From Heterohyrax brucei (Eukaryota; Chordata; Mammalia; Hyracoidea; Procaviidae), in the NCBI GenBank assembly GCA_028571685.1, contig CM053154.1:16524001-16588000 (forward strand): a DNA stretch of 64,000 nt, in the 5' to 3' direction. The notes under the pieces were generated by a model. The model made no database searches, was not told the origin of the DNA, and saw nothing but the letters and a program-made list of their open reading frames with translations. A program made the position numbers and the translations under genes. This document shows positions 1 to 11,657 of the stretch, one piece after another. Position 1 is the first letter of the stretch. Every line of letters starts with the position of its first letter.

Positions 1-304
1 TCTGTATAAACTTCAAAATTCAGCCACTTTTTTCTTACCTCAAAAAGTAGGTAAAAGAGAAATATACCTGCCCAATCTATCTTCTCCTCACCTGGCTTAC
101 GCCCAGGCCTATGTTTTGTTCAGGCCATTTCATCCACCTAACCTATCTGCCCAGTTCTACCATTCTTGCACCATCAGGCCCCAAATCCTCTTCTCCCAAG
201 AAGCCTCCACCACCCAGGTCATCCTAGGGCACTCCAGGGCCACAGTTTTCTATTCTCTGTCAGTTGTTAAGAGCATATCATTTTTACTTTTATTACCTTG
301 AGAG
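1..304. other. Unassigned AT-rich sequence
   Basis: No gene, repeat or RNA is recognised here. The short open frame at 116-301 has no family features and is treated as chance. Confidence 0.4.
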
Positions 305-492
305 GAAGTGTAAGGCAGTGGTTAAGAGAACAGCCATCTGCAGCCAGCTGCCTGGGTTTAAGGGCCTGCTCTCTCATTCATTTAAGTGTGACTTTGGTCA
401 TGTCACTCAACCGCTCTGTGCCTGAATTTTCTCACCTGTAAAATGGAGCTAAAAAACACCTTCCTCATACTGTTGTCATGAGGATAAAGCAG
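305..492 (+). repeat. MIR SINE
   Basis: The order of blocks follows the MIR consensus: a tRNA-like start (GTGGTTAAGAGAACAGCC), CTGCCTGGGTTTAA, then the core with CTCTGTGCCTGAATTTTC and CACCTGTAAAATGGA, ending in GTCATGAGGATAAA. It is an ancient pan-mammalian SINE, diverged as expected for its age. Confidence 0.85.
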
Positions 493-524
493 TGTGTGTG
501 TAGTTTTATTTCTAACCACCATCA

Positions 525-574
525 TATGTATGTATGTATGCACATTTCTATGTACGTGTGTGTGTACACACACA

Positions 575-609
<35 letters not shown>

Positions 610-617
610 ATATATAA
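525..617. repeat. Compound microsatellite (TATG)n/(CA)n
   Basis: TATG repeats pass into alternating TG/CA runs and end in an uninterrupted (CA)n stretch around 577-603. The Cys/Val-rich minus-strand frame here is simple repeat, not a gene. Confidence 0.9.
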
Positions 618-618
618 T

Positions 619-974
619 GTGAATTGTGGTGTTGGAGAATGTTGAATGTACTATGGCTTGCCAAAAGAATAAACAGATCTATCATGGAAGAGGTACAACT
701 GGAGTGCTCCTTGGAAGCAAAGACGGCAAGACTGCATCTTACATAATTTGGACATGTTGTTAGGAAGGATCAGCCCCTGGAGAAGGGTATCATGCTTGGT
801 AGAGTGGAGGGTCAGCCAAAAAGAGGAAGCTCTTCCATGAGATGGATTGACACAGTAGCCGCAACAATGGGCTTAAGCATAAAAACGACTGACATGCCAC
901 AGACTGGGCATGTTTTGTTCCATTGTTTATAGGGTTGCTATGAGTTGGAACTAACTTGACAGTACATAACAACA
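619..974 (+). mobile_element. RTE/BovB-like LINE, 3' end only
   Basis: This matches the 3' end of the longer RTE copies at 35340-35690 and 62520-62885, sharing the blocks GTGTTGGAGAATGTTGAATG, CTCCTTGGAAGCAAAGA, TTTGGACATGTTGT and CATGCTTGGTAGAGTGGAGG. It finishes with the shared tail ACATAACAACAA. It is heavily 5'-truncated (about 355 bp) and non-coding. Confidence 0.85.
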
Positions 975-1005
975 ATATGTATATAATATATATAAAATAT
1001 CACAG

Positions 1006-1137
1006 CTTTCAAGCTGCTTCCAACTCCTAGCAACCCTACGGGTAGACCAGAACTGTCCCATAGGATTTCCAAGGAGCAGCTGGTGGATTTGAAGTGCCAG
1101 CAGCTATAGCTATTAACCATTAAACCATCAGGGCTCC
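1006..1137 (-). mobile_element. AfroSINE-type SINE, antisense
   Basis: Read on the minus strand it has the SINE order: a tRNA-like head (GGAGCCCTGATGG, start of the A-box region), a diverged B-box region, then the middle block with CCTATGGGACAG. It abuts the TG/TA microsatellite downstream and is well diverged. Confidence 0.75.
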
Positions 1138-1167
1138 ATAATGTGTATGTGTATGTGTGTATGTATG

Positions 1168-1199
<32 letters not shown>

Positions 1200-1202
1200 T
1201 AC
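1138..1202. repeat. TG/TA microsatellite
   Basis: An alternating TGTATG/TATATA run lies directly at the 5' border of the antisense SINE. Confidence 0.85.
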
Positions 1203-1245
1203 ACGTAGCTTACACCAGTACTAGGAACACATTAAGTACTCACCT

Positions 1246-1447
1246 GGAGTTCCTGGGTGGGACAAACAGTTAACACATTTATTTACCAACTGAAAAGTCA
1301 GTAGTTCAAGCCTACCCAAAGAGACCTTGGAAAAAAGTCTTGCTGAGCTACTTTTGGAAAGTCAGCCATTGAAAACCTATGGAGCATAGCTTTATTCTGA
1401 CACATATGGAAAGTCCATTACTCAGAAATGACTCAACAGTAACCCCC
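1246..1447 (+). mobile_element. AfroSINE-type SINE, long variant, diverged
   Basis: It starts GGAGTTCCTGGGTGG, has a B-box-like AGTAGTTCAAGCC, carries an extra middle block, and ends in an AAATGACTCAACAGTAAC tail before a poly-C/T run. It is one of the more diverged copies. Confidence 0.7.
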
Positions 1448-1472
1448 CCTTTTTTTAATCAGTTATTATTAT

Positions 1473-1633
1473 GGAAAGCCTGGTTGCACAGTGGTTAACT
1501 GATGTGATATAGCTGCTTACCAAAGGGTCTAGTTGAAACTCACCAGGCACTCTTTGGGAACACTATGGGGCAGTTACAATGTATCCTATAGGGTCACTCT
1601 GAGTCGTAACTGACTAAACAGCATTGGGTTTGG
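1473..1633 (+). mobile_element. AfroSINE-type SINE
   Basis: Full-length organisation: GGAAAGCCTGGTTGCACAG head, a B-box-like region, CACTATGGGGCAGTTA, CCTATAGGGTCACTCTGAGT, and the tail GCATTGGGTTTGG. Confidence 0.85.
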
Positions 1634-3718
1634 AGTTCTTCGTTTTACTGTTATGCAATTTTCCCCAATTCCATATTGCTTTGCAATTGTTCTCTGTTTC
1701 ATCAGAAAAATATACTCAGCTTAAAAGCAAGCTCTAGAGAGTAGGGACCATATTTTAAAAATCTCTGTCAAAGGCTTGAATGAGTTTATTAAGAAATTCA
1801 GCCTCCAGGAGAGAACTGTTGAAGGCTTATAAGACACACAGAGCCCTCGGGCAGGTGGAGAGAGTGTTTGGGAGAGGGGATGAGATACGGTTCTGGGACA
1901 ATGATTTCCGTAAGTGGTGCTGTGTGAGGAGAGGTCACCTTGTAATGGGGAAGCATGGGGTTTTCTGGCAGAAGAGGATGAACACAGTCGTGTGAGGCAC
2001 ATGGCATGTGTAGAGAAACTGCTGGAAGTCCAGTGTGAACAGAGTTGGGAAGGGAGGAGCAGAGATGGGCAAGAAGAGTCCAGCGTGCTCTGGGAAATCC
2101 AGGTCCCCTTGTCAGCCCCTTTACACTCTCCGGGGATGGGACTGGGATTCTTGCCACCATATCAGATGCTCATGTGAAACCTGTTAAGTGCAGCACGCAG
2201 TGGGTCTCTGCATAACCTTCCTCAATGTGTGCTCAGATCAGTGGCGGCAGACACCAGCAAACCTTCCTTATTAGGGACTCACAGTGCTCTTTTTTTACAC
2301 AATTAGCCCAATCTGTTATACAGAGTGAACATTAAATTAAAATATTTCTTTCTAGAACTTTCATCATAAAACTAAATCAAGAAGTACTGTGAAAACTAGC
2401 TGTCAGCAGAAAGAATAAAAGTGCAGAGATGGCAATATTCTTAATGAGGAATCAAATGTTAATAGACCTAGCATAATAAATGACTTTCTGCTATGATTAT
2501 TATACTAATCACAGACTATTATAAGGAACAGACGTACAGACAAAACTTTAAATTAAAGAGCTTATTTGACTTGTTACAGATGCATGTATGCAATCACCAT
2601 GGCGTCAAAACCATCTAGATCTCTGAGAATGAGTCGTTCTGGACAACAGAGGTTTCCCAGACAGCTGAACATTAGCCCCACAAGGACCAAGAGTTTGCTA
2701 TTGCAGGGTATTTCAAATAACTAAAATAAAGTCACTTAAAATAAGTATCTCCCTGCTTTTCAACCAGATTATACTAAACATAATTCATCATTATGTGTAT
2801 CAGTTTTCATAGTATGTAGACGGTACATGCAGTTATGAAGATATGTATGAATAAGCAAGTCACAACCATAGCCCTAGAGTTCTTTTTTTGCTTCATGAGA
2901 AGCTCCCAATGCTAGTCTGATTTTTGCTAATTTGTCTCTTTATATAAAAATAACATAAAGATTGCAAGGCACTAGTGGATACTATGACCAAATCAATAAT
3001 GCCAAGATTGGAACAACCTTCTCAAGTGGTTTCACATTCTCACCACAGTATCTCCCTGCTGCTATCGGTGCGCTACGACACGTCAGTATCATTCCAAATA
3101 CTGTCTGAGAGAGACCCACATGTGTGGGTCTCTACATCGACTTGTGACCAGCAGAACCAGATGGTGCCTGGCCACCACCAGTGATAGCTGTGATAGAGCT
3201 CACAAAGTCGAGTCTCACTGGCAAAACTGAGATCTCCACTAAAAGATTGCAATTGATGGTCCAGGAGATTTGGGGTTCCCCTGAGAGCATGGCCCCTGGC
3301 CCTTATGCTGCCCCTGTCACATCATAATGAAGGTCAACTCTTTGCACAGGAATGGACTGGACTTGGTGACACAGAGTGACCATATCTTGGGTGCACTTTA
3401 TGGTTCCATGCATCTATAGGATATCATCCTGATGACCTCTTACTGGAGGAAGGGGAGTGGGTGGAGAGGGTGGGACATGTATGGAGCAGAGAAGAAGAGT
3501 ATGCTGTCACTGGCCAGGGAGAGTAGTGGAAGCTGCATATAGGTCAGCATGCAAATTTATATGGGAATGTACATCTTCATTCAATCATAATAAAAAAACC
3601 CTCCAAAACAAAAACAAAGTACTGTCTGATATCTCCATGACCAATACCACGGAAAACAGGTATTTATGTCAGCTTGTAACAATCCTCCTGTGTTTCTCGC
3701 AGTTAGTGGGCAGAGTGG
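1634..3718. other. Repeat-poor stretch, nothing assigned
   Basis: No recognised gene or repeat. 1780-2180 is relatively GC- and purine-rich with overlapping open frames on both strands (up to 120 codons on minus). None has a start context, splice sites or family motifs I recognise. Confidence 0.35.
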
Positions 3719-5525
3719 TGTTGTTGTTAGATACCATTGAGTGAGTTCTGATTCTTAGCAACCCTATGCACAACAGAATGAAACAACATCCTTTCTTGTG
3801 TCATTCATCCTCACAATCGTTCTGCTTAAGGCCCACTGTTGTACCTACTGTGTCAATCGATCTCACTAAGGGTCTTCTTCTTTTTCACTGGCCTTCCATT
3901 TTATCAAGCATGATGTCTCTCTCCAGGGACTGATCTCTCTTGACAACATGCCCAAAGTATGTGAGATGTAGTCTCGCTATTCTTGCATCTAAGAAGCATT
4001 CTGGGTATACTTCTTCTAAGGCAGATTTGTTTGTTTTTTTGACAGCCCATTGTATATTCAGCATTCCTCACCAATACCACAATTCAAAGGCATCAGTTCT
4101 TCAATCTACCCTATCCATCATCCAGCTTTCACATGCAGAAGAGGTGACTGAAAACACCATAGCTTGGGTCAGGCACCCCAGAGTCCTCAGGGTGATATCT
4201 TGATTTTCAACACTTTAAAGAGGTCTTTTGCAGCAGACTTGCCCCATGTAACGTGCCATTTTATTTCTTGACTGCTGCTGACATGGGTGTTGATTGTCGA
4301 TCCGAGTCAAACGAAATCTTTGACAACAAACTTGTCCCTGTTTATCACGACACTGTTTATTGGCCCAGTTGTGAGGACTTTTGTTTCCTTGATGTTAAGC
4401 TATAATCCATACTGAAGGCTGTGGTCGCTGATCTTCATCAGTAAATGCTTCAATTCTTCTTCACTTTTAGCAAGCAAAATTGTGTTATCTAATTAGTCTT
4501 CATCTAATCCTGATGCCCCATTTTTCTTCATATAGTCCAGCTTCTAGAATTATTTGCTTAGCATACAGATTGAAAAGGCACAGTGAAAGGATATAAGCCC
4601 AACACACACTTTTCCTGATTTTAAACCATGCAGTATCCCCTTGTTCTGCTCAAAGGGCTGCCTCTTAATCCACATGCAGCTTCTTCATGAGCACAGTAAG
4701 TGTTCTGGAATCCCCATTCTTCACAATGTTATCCATAATTTATTATGATCCACACAGCTGAATGCTTTGCATAGTCAATAAAGCAGAGGTATGTATCTTT
4801 CTGGTATTCTCTACTTTCAGCCAAGAGCTATCTGACATCAGCAATGCTATCCCTGGTTCTAAGACCTCTTCTGAATCTAGCTCAAATCTCTGGTAGTTCC
4901 TTATCAATACACTGCTGCAGCCACTTTTGGATGATATTCAGTGAAATTTTACTTGCATGTGATGTTAACAATATCGTTCACTAATTTCTGCATTCGATGG
5001 GACCACCTTTCTTGGAAATAGGCATAAATGTGGATCTCTTCCAGTTGGCTGGCCAAAGAGATATCTTCCAAATGTCTTGGCACAGAGATGAGCAAGCACT
5101 TCCAGTACTGCAGGTGTTTGTTGAAACCTCTGCACTGCTAGTCATCAGATTCCTGAAGCTTTATTTTCTACCAATGCTTTTAGCACAGTTTGGACTTCTT
5201 CCCTCAGTAGTGCTAGTTTCTGCTCATATGGTACGTAACTCACTACTGAAGTGGCTGAAGGTTGACCAGTTCTTTTGGTTATAGTGACTCTGTATGCCTT
5301 CCCTCTTCTTCTGATGCTTACTGAGTGATTTAACTTTTTTTGCTATAGAATCATTCACTATTATAATTCAAGGCTTACATTCTTCTTCAGTTATTTCAGC
5401 TTGAGACACACCCATTGTGTGCTTCCCTCTGGTTTTCCACCTCCAAGTCTTTGAGTATTTCATAATAATACTTGATCTTCTCAAGCCACCCACTGAAATC
5501 TTCTGTTCAAGTAGCCTTTCTAATT
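3719..5525 (-). mobile_element. RTE/BovB-like LINE, 5'-truncated, antisense
   Basis: Begins with the inverted RTE tail (GTTGTTGTTAG) and runs through the complement of the reverse-transcriptase region. Recognisable complements include the 3' UTR block (AAGCATGATGTCTCTCTCC), the integrity-lost catalytic region near 4490-4800, and the block around 4985-5110. It stops inside the linker between endonuclease and reverse transcriptase at about 5525, so the endonuclease is missing. Many stops and indels make it non-functional. The short plus-strand frames inside are antisense shadows. Confidence 0.9.
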
Positions 5526-8500
5526 TCAAGAATTCTGACAATGGAGCTCATCTTACTATGAAGCCTAAATGTTCTTCATTAGGCTGAAATGCTCTGACTG
5601 CAGATGAAACTCTAAGCCTCAGACTTCTTCAAGCACTTGTTCATATCCAATTTTTCACAGAATCCCCAAATCCAAGCATCTTTAAAATGCACGTCTAATG
5701 GCCTCCATGAACCATGCCTCTTCTGCCACGAGACCAGAAGAACTAAATTGGGTCAGGGTTATCATTACTGAACATTTTGATCAAAGATTCCACAAAGACT
5801 GCTGATCAAAAGGGGGAAAATTGAGAACAGAATTCCAAATTCTCATGAAATCCAGACTTTTTAGAGCTACGGAGGCTAGATGAATCTTCAAAACTACTGT
5901 TCTGAGATAGTCTTTAAACTTTAAACCAAAAATATTTGAAGTCTTAAAACTAAATTATGGTTTAGCTTAACAAGTAAATAACATCTGTCTTCAATATTAT
6001 ACTCTTTTAAAATCTATCTATTTGGATCTAAAGCAACAACAACCACTTGAAAGATTACACAGGAACCTTAGGGGACAGTGAATTTAAATTAATGGAGGAG
6101 GAACAACTCAGAACATGAGGATAAACACAGTTGCACAACTCCATATCACTAAATTGTACACAGCGAAATGACTGAATTGGTGTATGTTTTGCTATATATA
6201 TTCTTAACAACAACAAAATAACCATTAAAAAGTATGTCTTTGATAGCTTGAATAGTGCCATAACATAGAACAACTTCTTCATGAAACCTCATGTTTCTAA
6301 CATTGCAGAACTAGATACATAGCATGACACAGATCCATGTGGCAGTATGGGCAGATAGGCAGGAGACAGATGCATCACCTCTAGCAAAAGCAGAGCTGTT
6401 CTCTGTTAACACGCTGTCACCAACGGGTAGGGCTGTCATTGGAATCTTTTGAGAGATGCCTGGCTCTCAGCATTCTCTCACCAGTTCATGGCTCTACCAG
6501 AAGCCTTTTGCCACAGACTTCTCCAATGATACTTAGCACCATAATCATAGCTACTATGTGTTGGGTGTCTACGGCTATGTTTCAGGATATACAGATTGGC
6601 AAGTAATAAAACAGAAGAGTTCAAAGAAAAGGCAAATGGAATGGGGTTCAGGGCACACATGGTAGACAAGATATCCATGGTAGCTAAAGTAACTGGGAAG
6701 ACTCCAGTTCTTTGACATTTGTATGTCACGTAGTGCTATGAAGGTTCTCCTTTGGCTTGAGGTAGTAGAAGCCATTTCTACATTGACTGAATTTTAGTAT
6801 ATGCAAACAAGTTTTAGTAAGTACATACTTTGTCTGTCCCTGAATTTTGGTTAGCAGTACCTAACAGAGAAGACAAACAGAATCAGGCAGTGAAGGAAGT
6901 CCAACGAGTCTCTTGCTAAAATGAAAGAGGTAGATAGCTGCATGTTGACAAGAAAAGGTATGTTAAGTACAAAAAGACACAGAACAAATATATGGCTTAT
7001 TCTTACTTGCATTCAATTAAAAGATACATACATACGTACACATATACATAATCTACATAAACTTGTATGTATGTTGTGTTGGATGCCATGACAGAGCAGA
7101 ACTGCCTTATGCAAAGACAAGTTCCAAAGGAGAATGAACAAGCTGGTAATAGTAATTATCACCTGGGCCAAGGAAGCTCTGCTCACGGGAAGCTTTTTTA
7201 TTTTTATTTTTTTTTCCTGAGTCCCCTTTTGAAGTATTTGAACTTTTAAAAATCATTACCTACATTGCTTTTTCAATGAAGAGTTTAGAGATTTAAAAAC
7301 ATAAGCAAACAAAGGGTTACCACGTTTTAAACTCGGTGTCAGCTATTCACATGGTTCCACCTTCATACTTCCTTCCCCTTCCCTCCAACTCCACTACAGA
7401 CAGTAAAGGAGCCTTATGTGTCCAGGTCTTAATTTTCTCTCGTAGGGGTTTCCATTTCCAGAGATTCAGTCACAATGTTTGGAATCAGTATCCTGGTGTG
7501 TGCGCATTAAATTTGGAACTGTGTTCTACGTTGAGGCATTAGCCTGTTGTAGAGAGGATGATAATTGATTAATGCAAGTGGTGCAAAGTTCAGGGGCTAA
7601 GCCATTAAAAAGATATATCTTGTACTGAAAGCGTTCTGCTTACGCAGCAAAGAGAAAAATAGTTTATGTATGGACATACTTAGAAATAGTTCCTAGGCGT
7701 GCTCTGCATGTGGCCTGGCTGCCCACTAACTCCTTCACCTTGATTTGCTGCATTAGAGTTTTCTTAAATTTATAATAAAGCAGAATGTTAACAGGAAAAG
7801 AAGAGGAAAGAGGCTGTCAGGCAGAAGATGCGTTTGGCAGGACCACGGAATCTTCATCGGTCATCCCAGTCATTCCCAGGCTCTCTGGAACCGGCAGGAC
7901 AGGACTTGCTGTCTTTGCCCATGACCTGAGATGTGTGTAGTCTTGTGTGTAGCCAAATGTAATATGTTTGCATAGTATCCTTTTTAGCTTCCTCTTCAAA
8001 ACACATGACTATGTGAACTTAACACCCCATCAGAACTTGCTTTTGAAAGTGCAGTATATATGAGTGAATAAAATCTCTCTCTGAATCTTTTTTTCCCCAA
8101 GCTCCTTTTTCAGAAGGACTAAAAATTAATGGTCGGAGTCTCTGTAATTACACTTCTCCTGGTTTTACTAATGCTGCTTTACCAACTCCCTCTTGGTCCC
8201 AGTAATTATCTCATTGACTCAGCCTTACAGAAGCCTTCTGTCACCGGGTGTGGCCCACTGCACACATCTGGTTCACTGTGTTTTCTTTAAAAGGGACAGC
8301 AGGTTAACTGAAAGAAGCACAGCATAAATAGAGGTACCAGCAGGGAATCAAATCTTGGTTCTTTGTCCGCTTAGTCTCCCTGGTCTCAAGCCAACTCTTT
8401 AAGAGTGGCCATGCAGTGTTGATGGGCTGTCATCTTTTTCTGTTAGTTTTGGAAATGAAGACGAAGCATAATACGGAAACCGTGACCTTCCAATTCCTCA

Positions 8501-8708
8501 GAATACCTCTCCTTTTTGGGGGGCTTTCAAATCACTTTCATTTGAGGAATGAGCCATATATCATATAGTCTGGTAAATGCAACCCACAAAAGTCAATGGG
8601 AAAATTCACTTTGTCATGAGAGTTTTGCAAGCATCAAAAAGAGATGATATCTATAAAACAGGAAATAATTATAATGAGTGCTCCTTACAGTGTAAACCAA
8701 AATGAAAG
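5526..8708. other. Repeat-poor stretch with a possible retroposon 3' end
   Basis: Mostly unassigned. 6040-6230 resembles a recurrent elephant-lineage repeat end (GAATTGGTGTATGTTTTGCT followed by an A/CAA-rich tail), recalled from memory only. 7190-7215 is a T-rich run. No gene is supported. Confidence 0.35.
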
Positions 8709-8898
8709 CCAACCCACTGCCTTTGAGTCAAGTCTGACTCATAGCAACTCTAATAGAAAATAGCTTTGGAAGCACCATGGGGCCGTGCTCCTTTGCAGAA
8801 CTGCCCCATAGAGTTTCCAAGCAGTGCCTGGTGCATTTGAACTTCTGACCCTTTGGTTAGCAGCCTTAGCACTTAACCACTGTGCCACCGGAGTCCCC
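8709..8898 (-). mobile_element. AfroSINE-type SINE, antisense, with ~40-bp extra internal block
   Basis: Starts CCAACCCACTGCC and ends GGAGTCCC, the complement of the tRNA-like head. Between about 8750 and 8795 an extra stretch resembling the middle block (TTTGGAAGCACCATGGGGC) precedes the normal CTGCCCCATAGAG block. This suggests a small internal duplication or gene-conversion patch. Confidence 0.8.
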
Positions 8899-9385
8899 TC
8901 TTATAGTGTAGATGTGGTATATATTATAGGCCAGGTTTTCTAGGAGATAGGCTGAGAGACTCAAAGCTTTGTGTGTGGCGGGTTGCTGGGCACTGCCCTC
9001 AGTCCTTAGGCATAACTGGGGTGAGGGCAGCAGATGCAGCCAGGGGGAGAAGCTGGCCTGTGATGAAGGTGCAATAGAGGCCTCAGCCTCAGTGAGATGG
9101 CTCTTCAGAGTTGGCTCAGGTTGAGACAAGGCGTTCAGGCCGTGATGTAGGCTACCCTCAGGGAGAACTCATCACCTCCGGTGAGGCAGCTGTGACCAGC
9201 AGAAAGCAGCTACTGAAGAGCTGTGAAAATGAAAAGCTCAGCCCTGAACTGGGAACGCTGAGAGCAAACCACAGCATCGCTATGTATCCAGAATTCTAAA
9301 AAGACCCTTCCTTACAAGCTAAGACAGCAACTTCAGGTAGGCCCATATGTAGTATGTTATGGTATTAAAAAAGAAACAAAACTCT
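8899..9385. other. Unassigned, moderately GC-rich
   Basis: Overlapping short open frames occur on both strands (8866-9129 minus, 9111-9299 plus), the first running into the SINE. No motif or splice structure supports a gene. Confidence 0.35.
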
Positions 9386-9578
9386 TTGTTGTTGATTTGG
9401 TTCCAACTCACAGCAACCCTTTAGGACAGAGTAGAACTGCCCCATAGCATTTCCAAAGCTCTTTTCTTTACAGAAACAGGCCATCACACTTTTCTGCCGT
9501 AGAGCGGCTGGTGGTTCCCACTGGTGACCATTTGGTTAGAAGCCAAGTGTGTAACCAACTGTATCACCAGGGGACCCT
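9386..9578 (-). mobile_element. AfroSINE-type SINE, long variant, antisense
   Basis: The order is GTTGTTGATTTGGTTCC tail, CAGAGTAGAACTGCCCC, an extra internal block (TTTCTTTACAGAAACAGGCC) typical of the longer variant, then CGGCTGGTGGTTCCCAC and the head complement. Confidence 0.8.
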
Positions 9579-9949
9579 ATGTCACAATCTGGATCAGCTT
9601 ATTGGACACCTACATTTTTTCTCTCTCCTCATAGGGTTCTGTGAAGCTGTAATATAACGGCCATCACTCAGCTTCCCACGAGAATGCTTGCTCTTCAGGA
9701 CTGTGGCCTTCCTCTTTAATTTTCCTGCTTGGCTAGCAACTCTCAGGTGGTAATTCTTCTCTTTGGAAAAGGGCAAGAAAGTATGATCTTAAGTCCTAAC
9801 TCCATGGCTAGGTTAACAGTCTAAAAAACTGAGTAAGCAGTATTCAATAATATATTATTCTTCTCCCTTTTTACTCAGATGACTCGATGTATCTTATTTT
9901 TTGTTAAGTCAAGAAGCCTCCAGAGAAAGAGGTCATCCTTATTTCAGAT

Positions 9950-10065
9950 GCAGGCACAGCAGACGATGAGATGATTAAGTAATCTCACAAGGTTCAGGAA
10001 GGAATCAAAAGGAATGGCAGAGAAGATACCAAATGTCTTCTCTTTGCTGCTAAGTCATATTCTCT
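9950..10065 (-). repeat. MIR fragment, antisense
   Basis: Weak resemblance to the inverted MIR core (TTTCAGATGCAGGCACAGCA, then a TAAGTAATCTCACAAGGTTC-like block). Diverged and partial. Confidence 0.4.
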
Positions 10066-10689
10066 TTCAGGAAACTACTAATTTATAAGGCTTCTTTCCT
10101 AACAACAATAATGGAAGCTCTTTACCGAGCACTTACTATCCACTGGACTACTGGGCAGAGGGAGTAACTGAACTAAAAAGCAGTTGCCGGATACTGGGCT
10201 AAGTACGAATACACACTCTAAGGTGTTAGCAAGATTAAAATATTTTCTGAGCCCTGAACATGAGATCATAGGTGGGAACATTAAGTCATATTTGGTTGTA
10301 GAAACCACAAAGAAATAAAACCCTTTAAGGGGAGTATGTCCATCCACTGCCCAGTTCTGTGCCACCCTTACAACTGCTGTTACGTTTGAGATCACTGTTT
10401 CAGGCACTGGGTCAATCCAGCTCCTGGAGGTCTTCCTCTTTGGCACTGACCCTCTTCTTTACTAAGCATGATGTCCTTCTCTAGGGACTGCTCCCCTCTG
10501 GTAACATATCCAAAGTACGTAAGACAGTTTCTTCCTCCGTGAGCTTCTAAGGAACATACTTCTTCCAGGACAGATTAATTTGTTCTTCTGTCAGTCTGTG
10601 GTGTATTCATTATTCTTTATTAACACGGTAAGTCAAAGGCATCAGTTCTTCTTTGGTCTTCTTACTCACTGTCTAGCCTTCCCACCTAT

Positions 10690-11199
10690 GGTGGTCATGA
10701 TTATGCCAACTTGGCAACTCCACGTTTGGCTACTGTATCAAGTGGCAGGGCGGGGCCTGTGGTGGCTTCCCACCCCTCAGCTCGCACCTCTCCACCTTCC
10801 ACCACCTACTGCCGGTCTGCTCTTGGAGCCAGCAGTTCGTGCTCTCTTCTGGCGACTGGTTCCTGGACTTGAACTAGCAGCTGTTGGATTCATCAACCCT
10901 TAGAGCTGGCGCTTGAGAGTCCTGTTCTCTGACCCACTGATCCTCAGTTCGCCAGCTTCTGCAGCTCCGTCTCGCCAACAGCATGGAATCTGCTGACCTA
11001 CGCAAATGATGATCTAGAACTCTGGTCTCTGGCCTGCTGACCTTGGGTTCACCAGCTCCTGTGGCCACGTGAGGCTTGTGCCAGGACTGGGGACGTTCAG
11101 CTTCTGCAATTGCGTGAGCTGTTTCTTTATATATAAGTGTTTCCTTGTACATATATGTGTTACTGGTTTCACTTCCCTAGAAAACCCAGCCTAAGACAC
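10690..11199 (+). mobile_element. Unidentified ~510-bp insert inside an RTE copy
   Basis: The RTE match stops at CCTTCCCACCTATG and resumes at CCATTCATATGG. The two flanks resemble each other and the same RTE position, as a target-site duplication would. The insert is GC-richer than its surroundings, contains several loosely repeated blocks (CTGCTGACCT, TCAGTTCGCCAGC, GGGTTCACCAGC), and ends TTCCCTAGAAAACCCAGCC. I cannot name the family. The 107-codon plus-strand frame at 10580-10903 spans the border and is not a gene. Confidence 0.6.
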
Positions 11200-11593
11200 C
11201 ATTCATATGGATAAGAGGCAATTGAAAATAGCATAGCTTGGGTCAGGTGCAGCTTAGTCTTCACGATGATTTATTTGCTCTTTAACACTTTAAAGAGGTC
11301 TTCTGTAGCAATCTGAACAATGTAATGTGTCATTTCTCTTCCTGACTGCTGCTTCCATGGATGTTGATTGGGGATCCACATGAACTGAAGTCTTTGACAA
11401 TTTCAATCTTTTCTGTATTTATCATGATGTTTCTTATTTGTCCAGTTGTGCAGATGTTTATTTTCTTTATGCTGAGGTATAATCTGTACTTAAGGCTGCG
11501 ATCTTTGATCTTCATCAGAAAGTGCTCCAAGTCCTCTTCACTTTCAGCAAGCAAGGTGTGTCATCTGCATATTGCAAGCTGTTAATGAGTCCT

Positions 11594-11657
11594 AGAGGCC
11601 AGAGTAGAACTAGGACTCATTAATCGGATCCGACTCGATGGCACTGAGTTTTTTTTT
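11594..11657 (+). mobile_element. Tiny inverted SINE insertion with 12-bp target-site duplication
   Basis: The site TTAATGAGTCCT is present at 11582-11593 and again at 11658-11669. Between them lie a short antisense SINE piece (CCAGAGTAGAACT), an inverted copy of the target site at 11612-11623 (AGGACTCATTAA), and a sense SINE 3' end (ATCCGACTCGATGGCACTGAG) followed by a T run. The arrangement fits an aborted, inversion-type retroposition. Confidence 0.8.

Noticed and set aside
403..609. Cys/Val/His-rich minus-strand frame
   Set aside because: Translation of the (CA)n/(TATG)n microsatellite.
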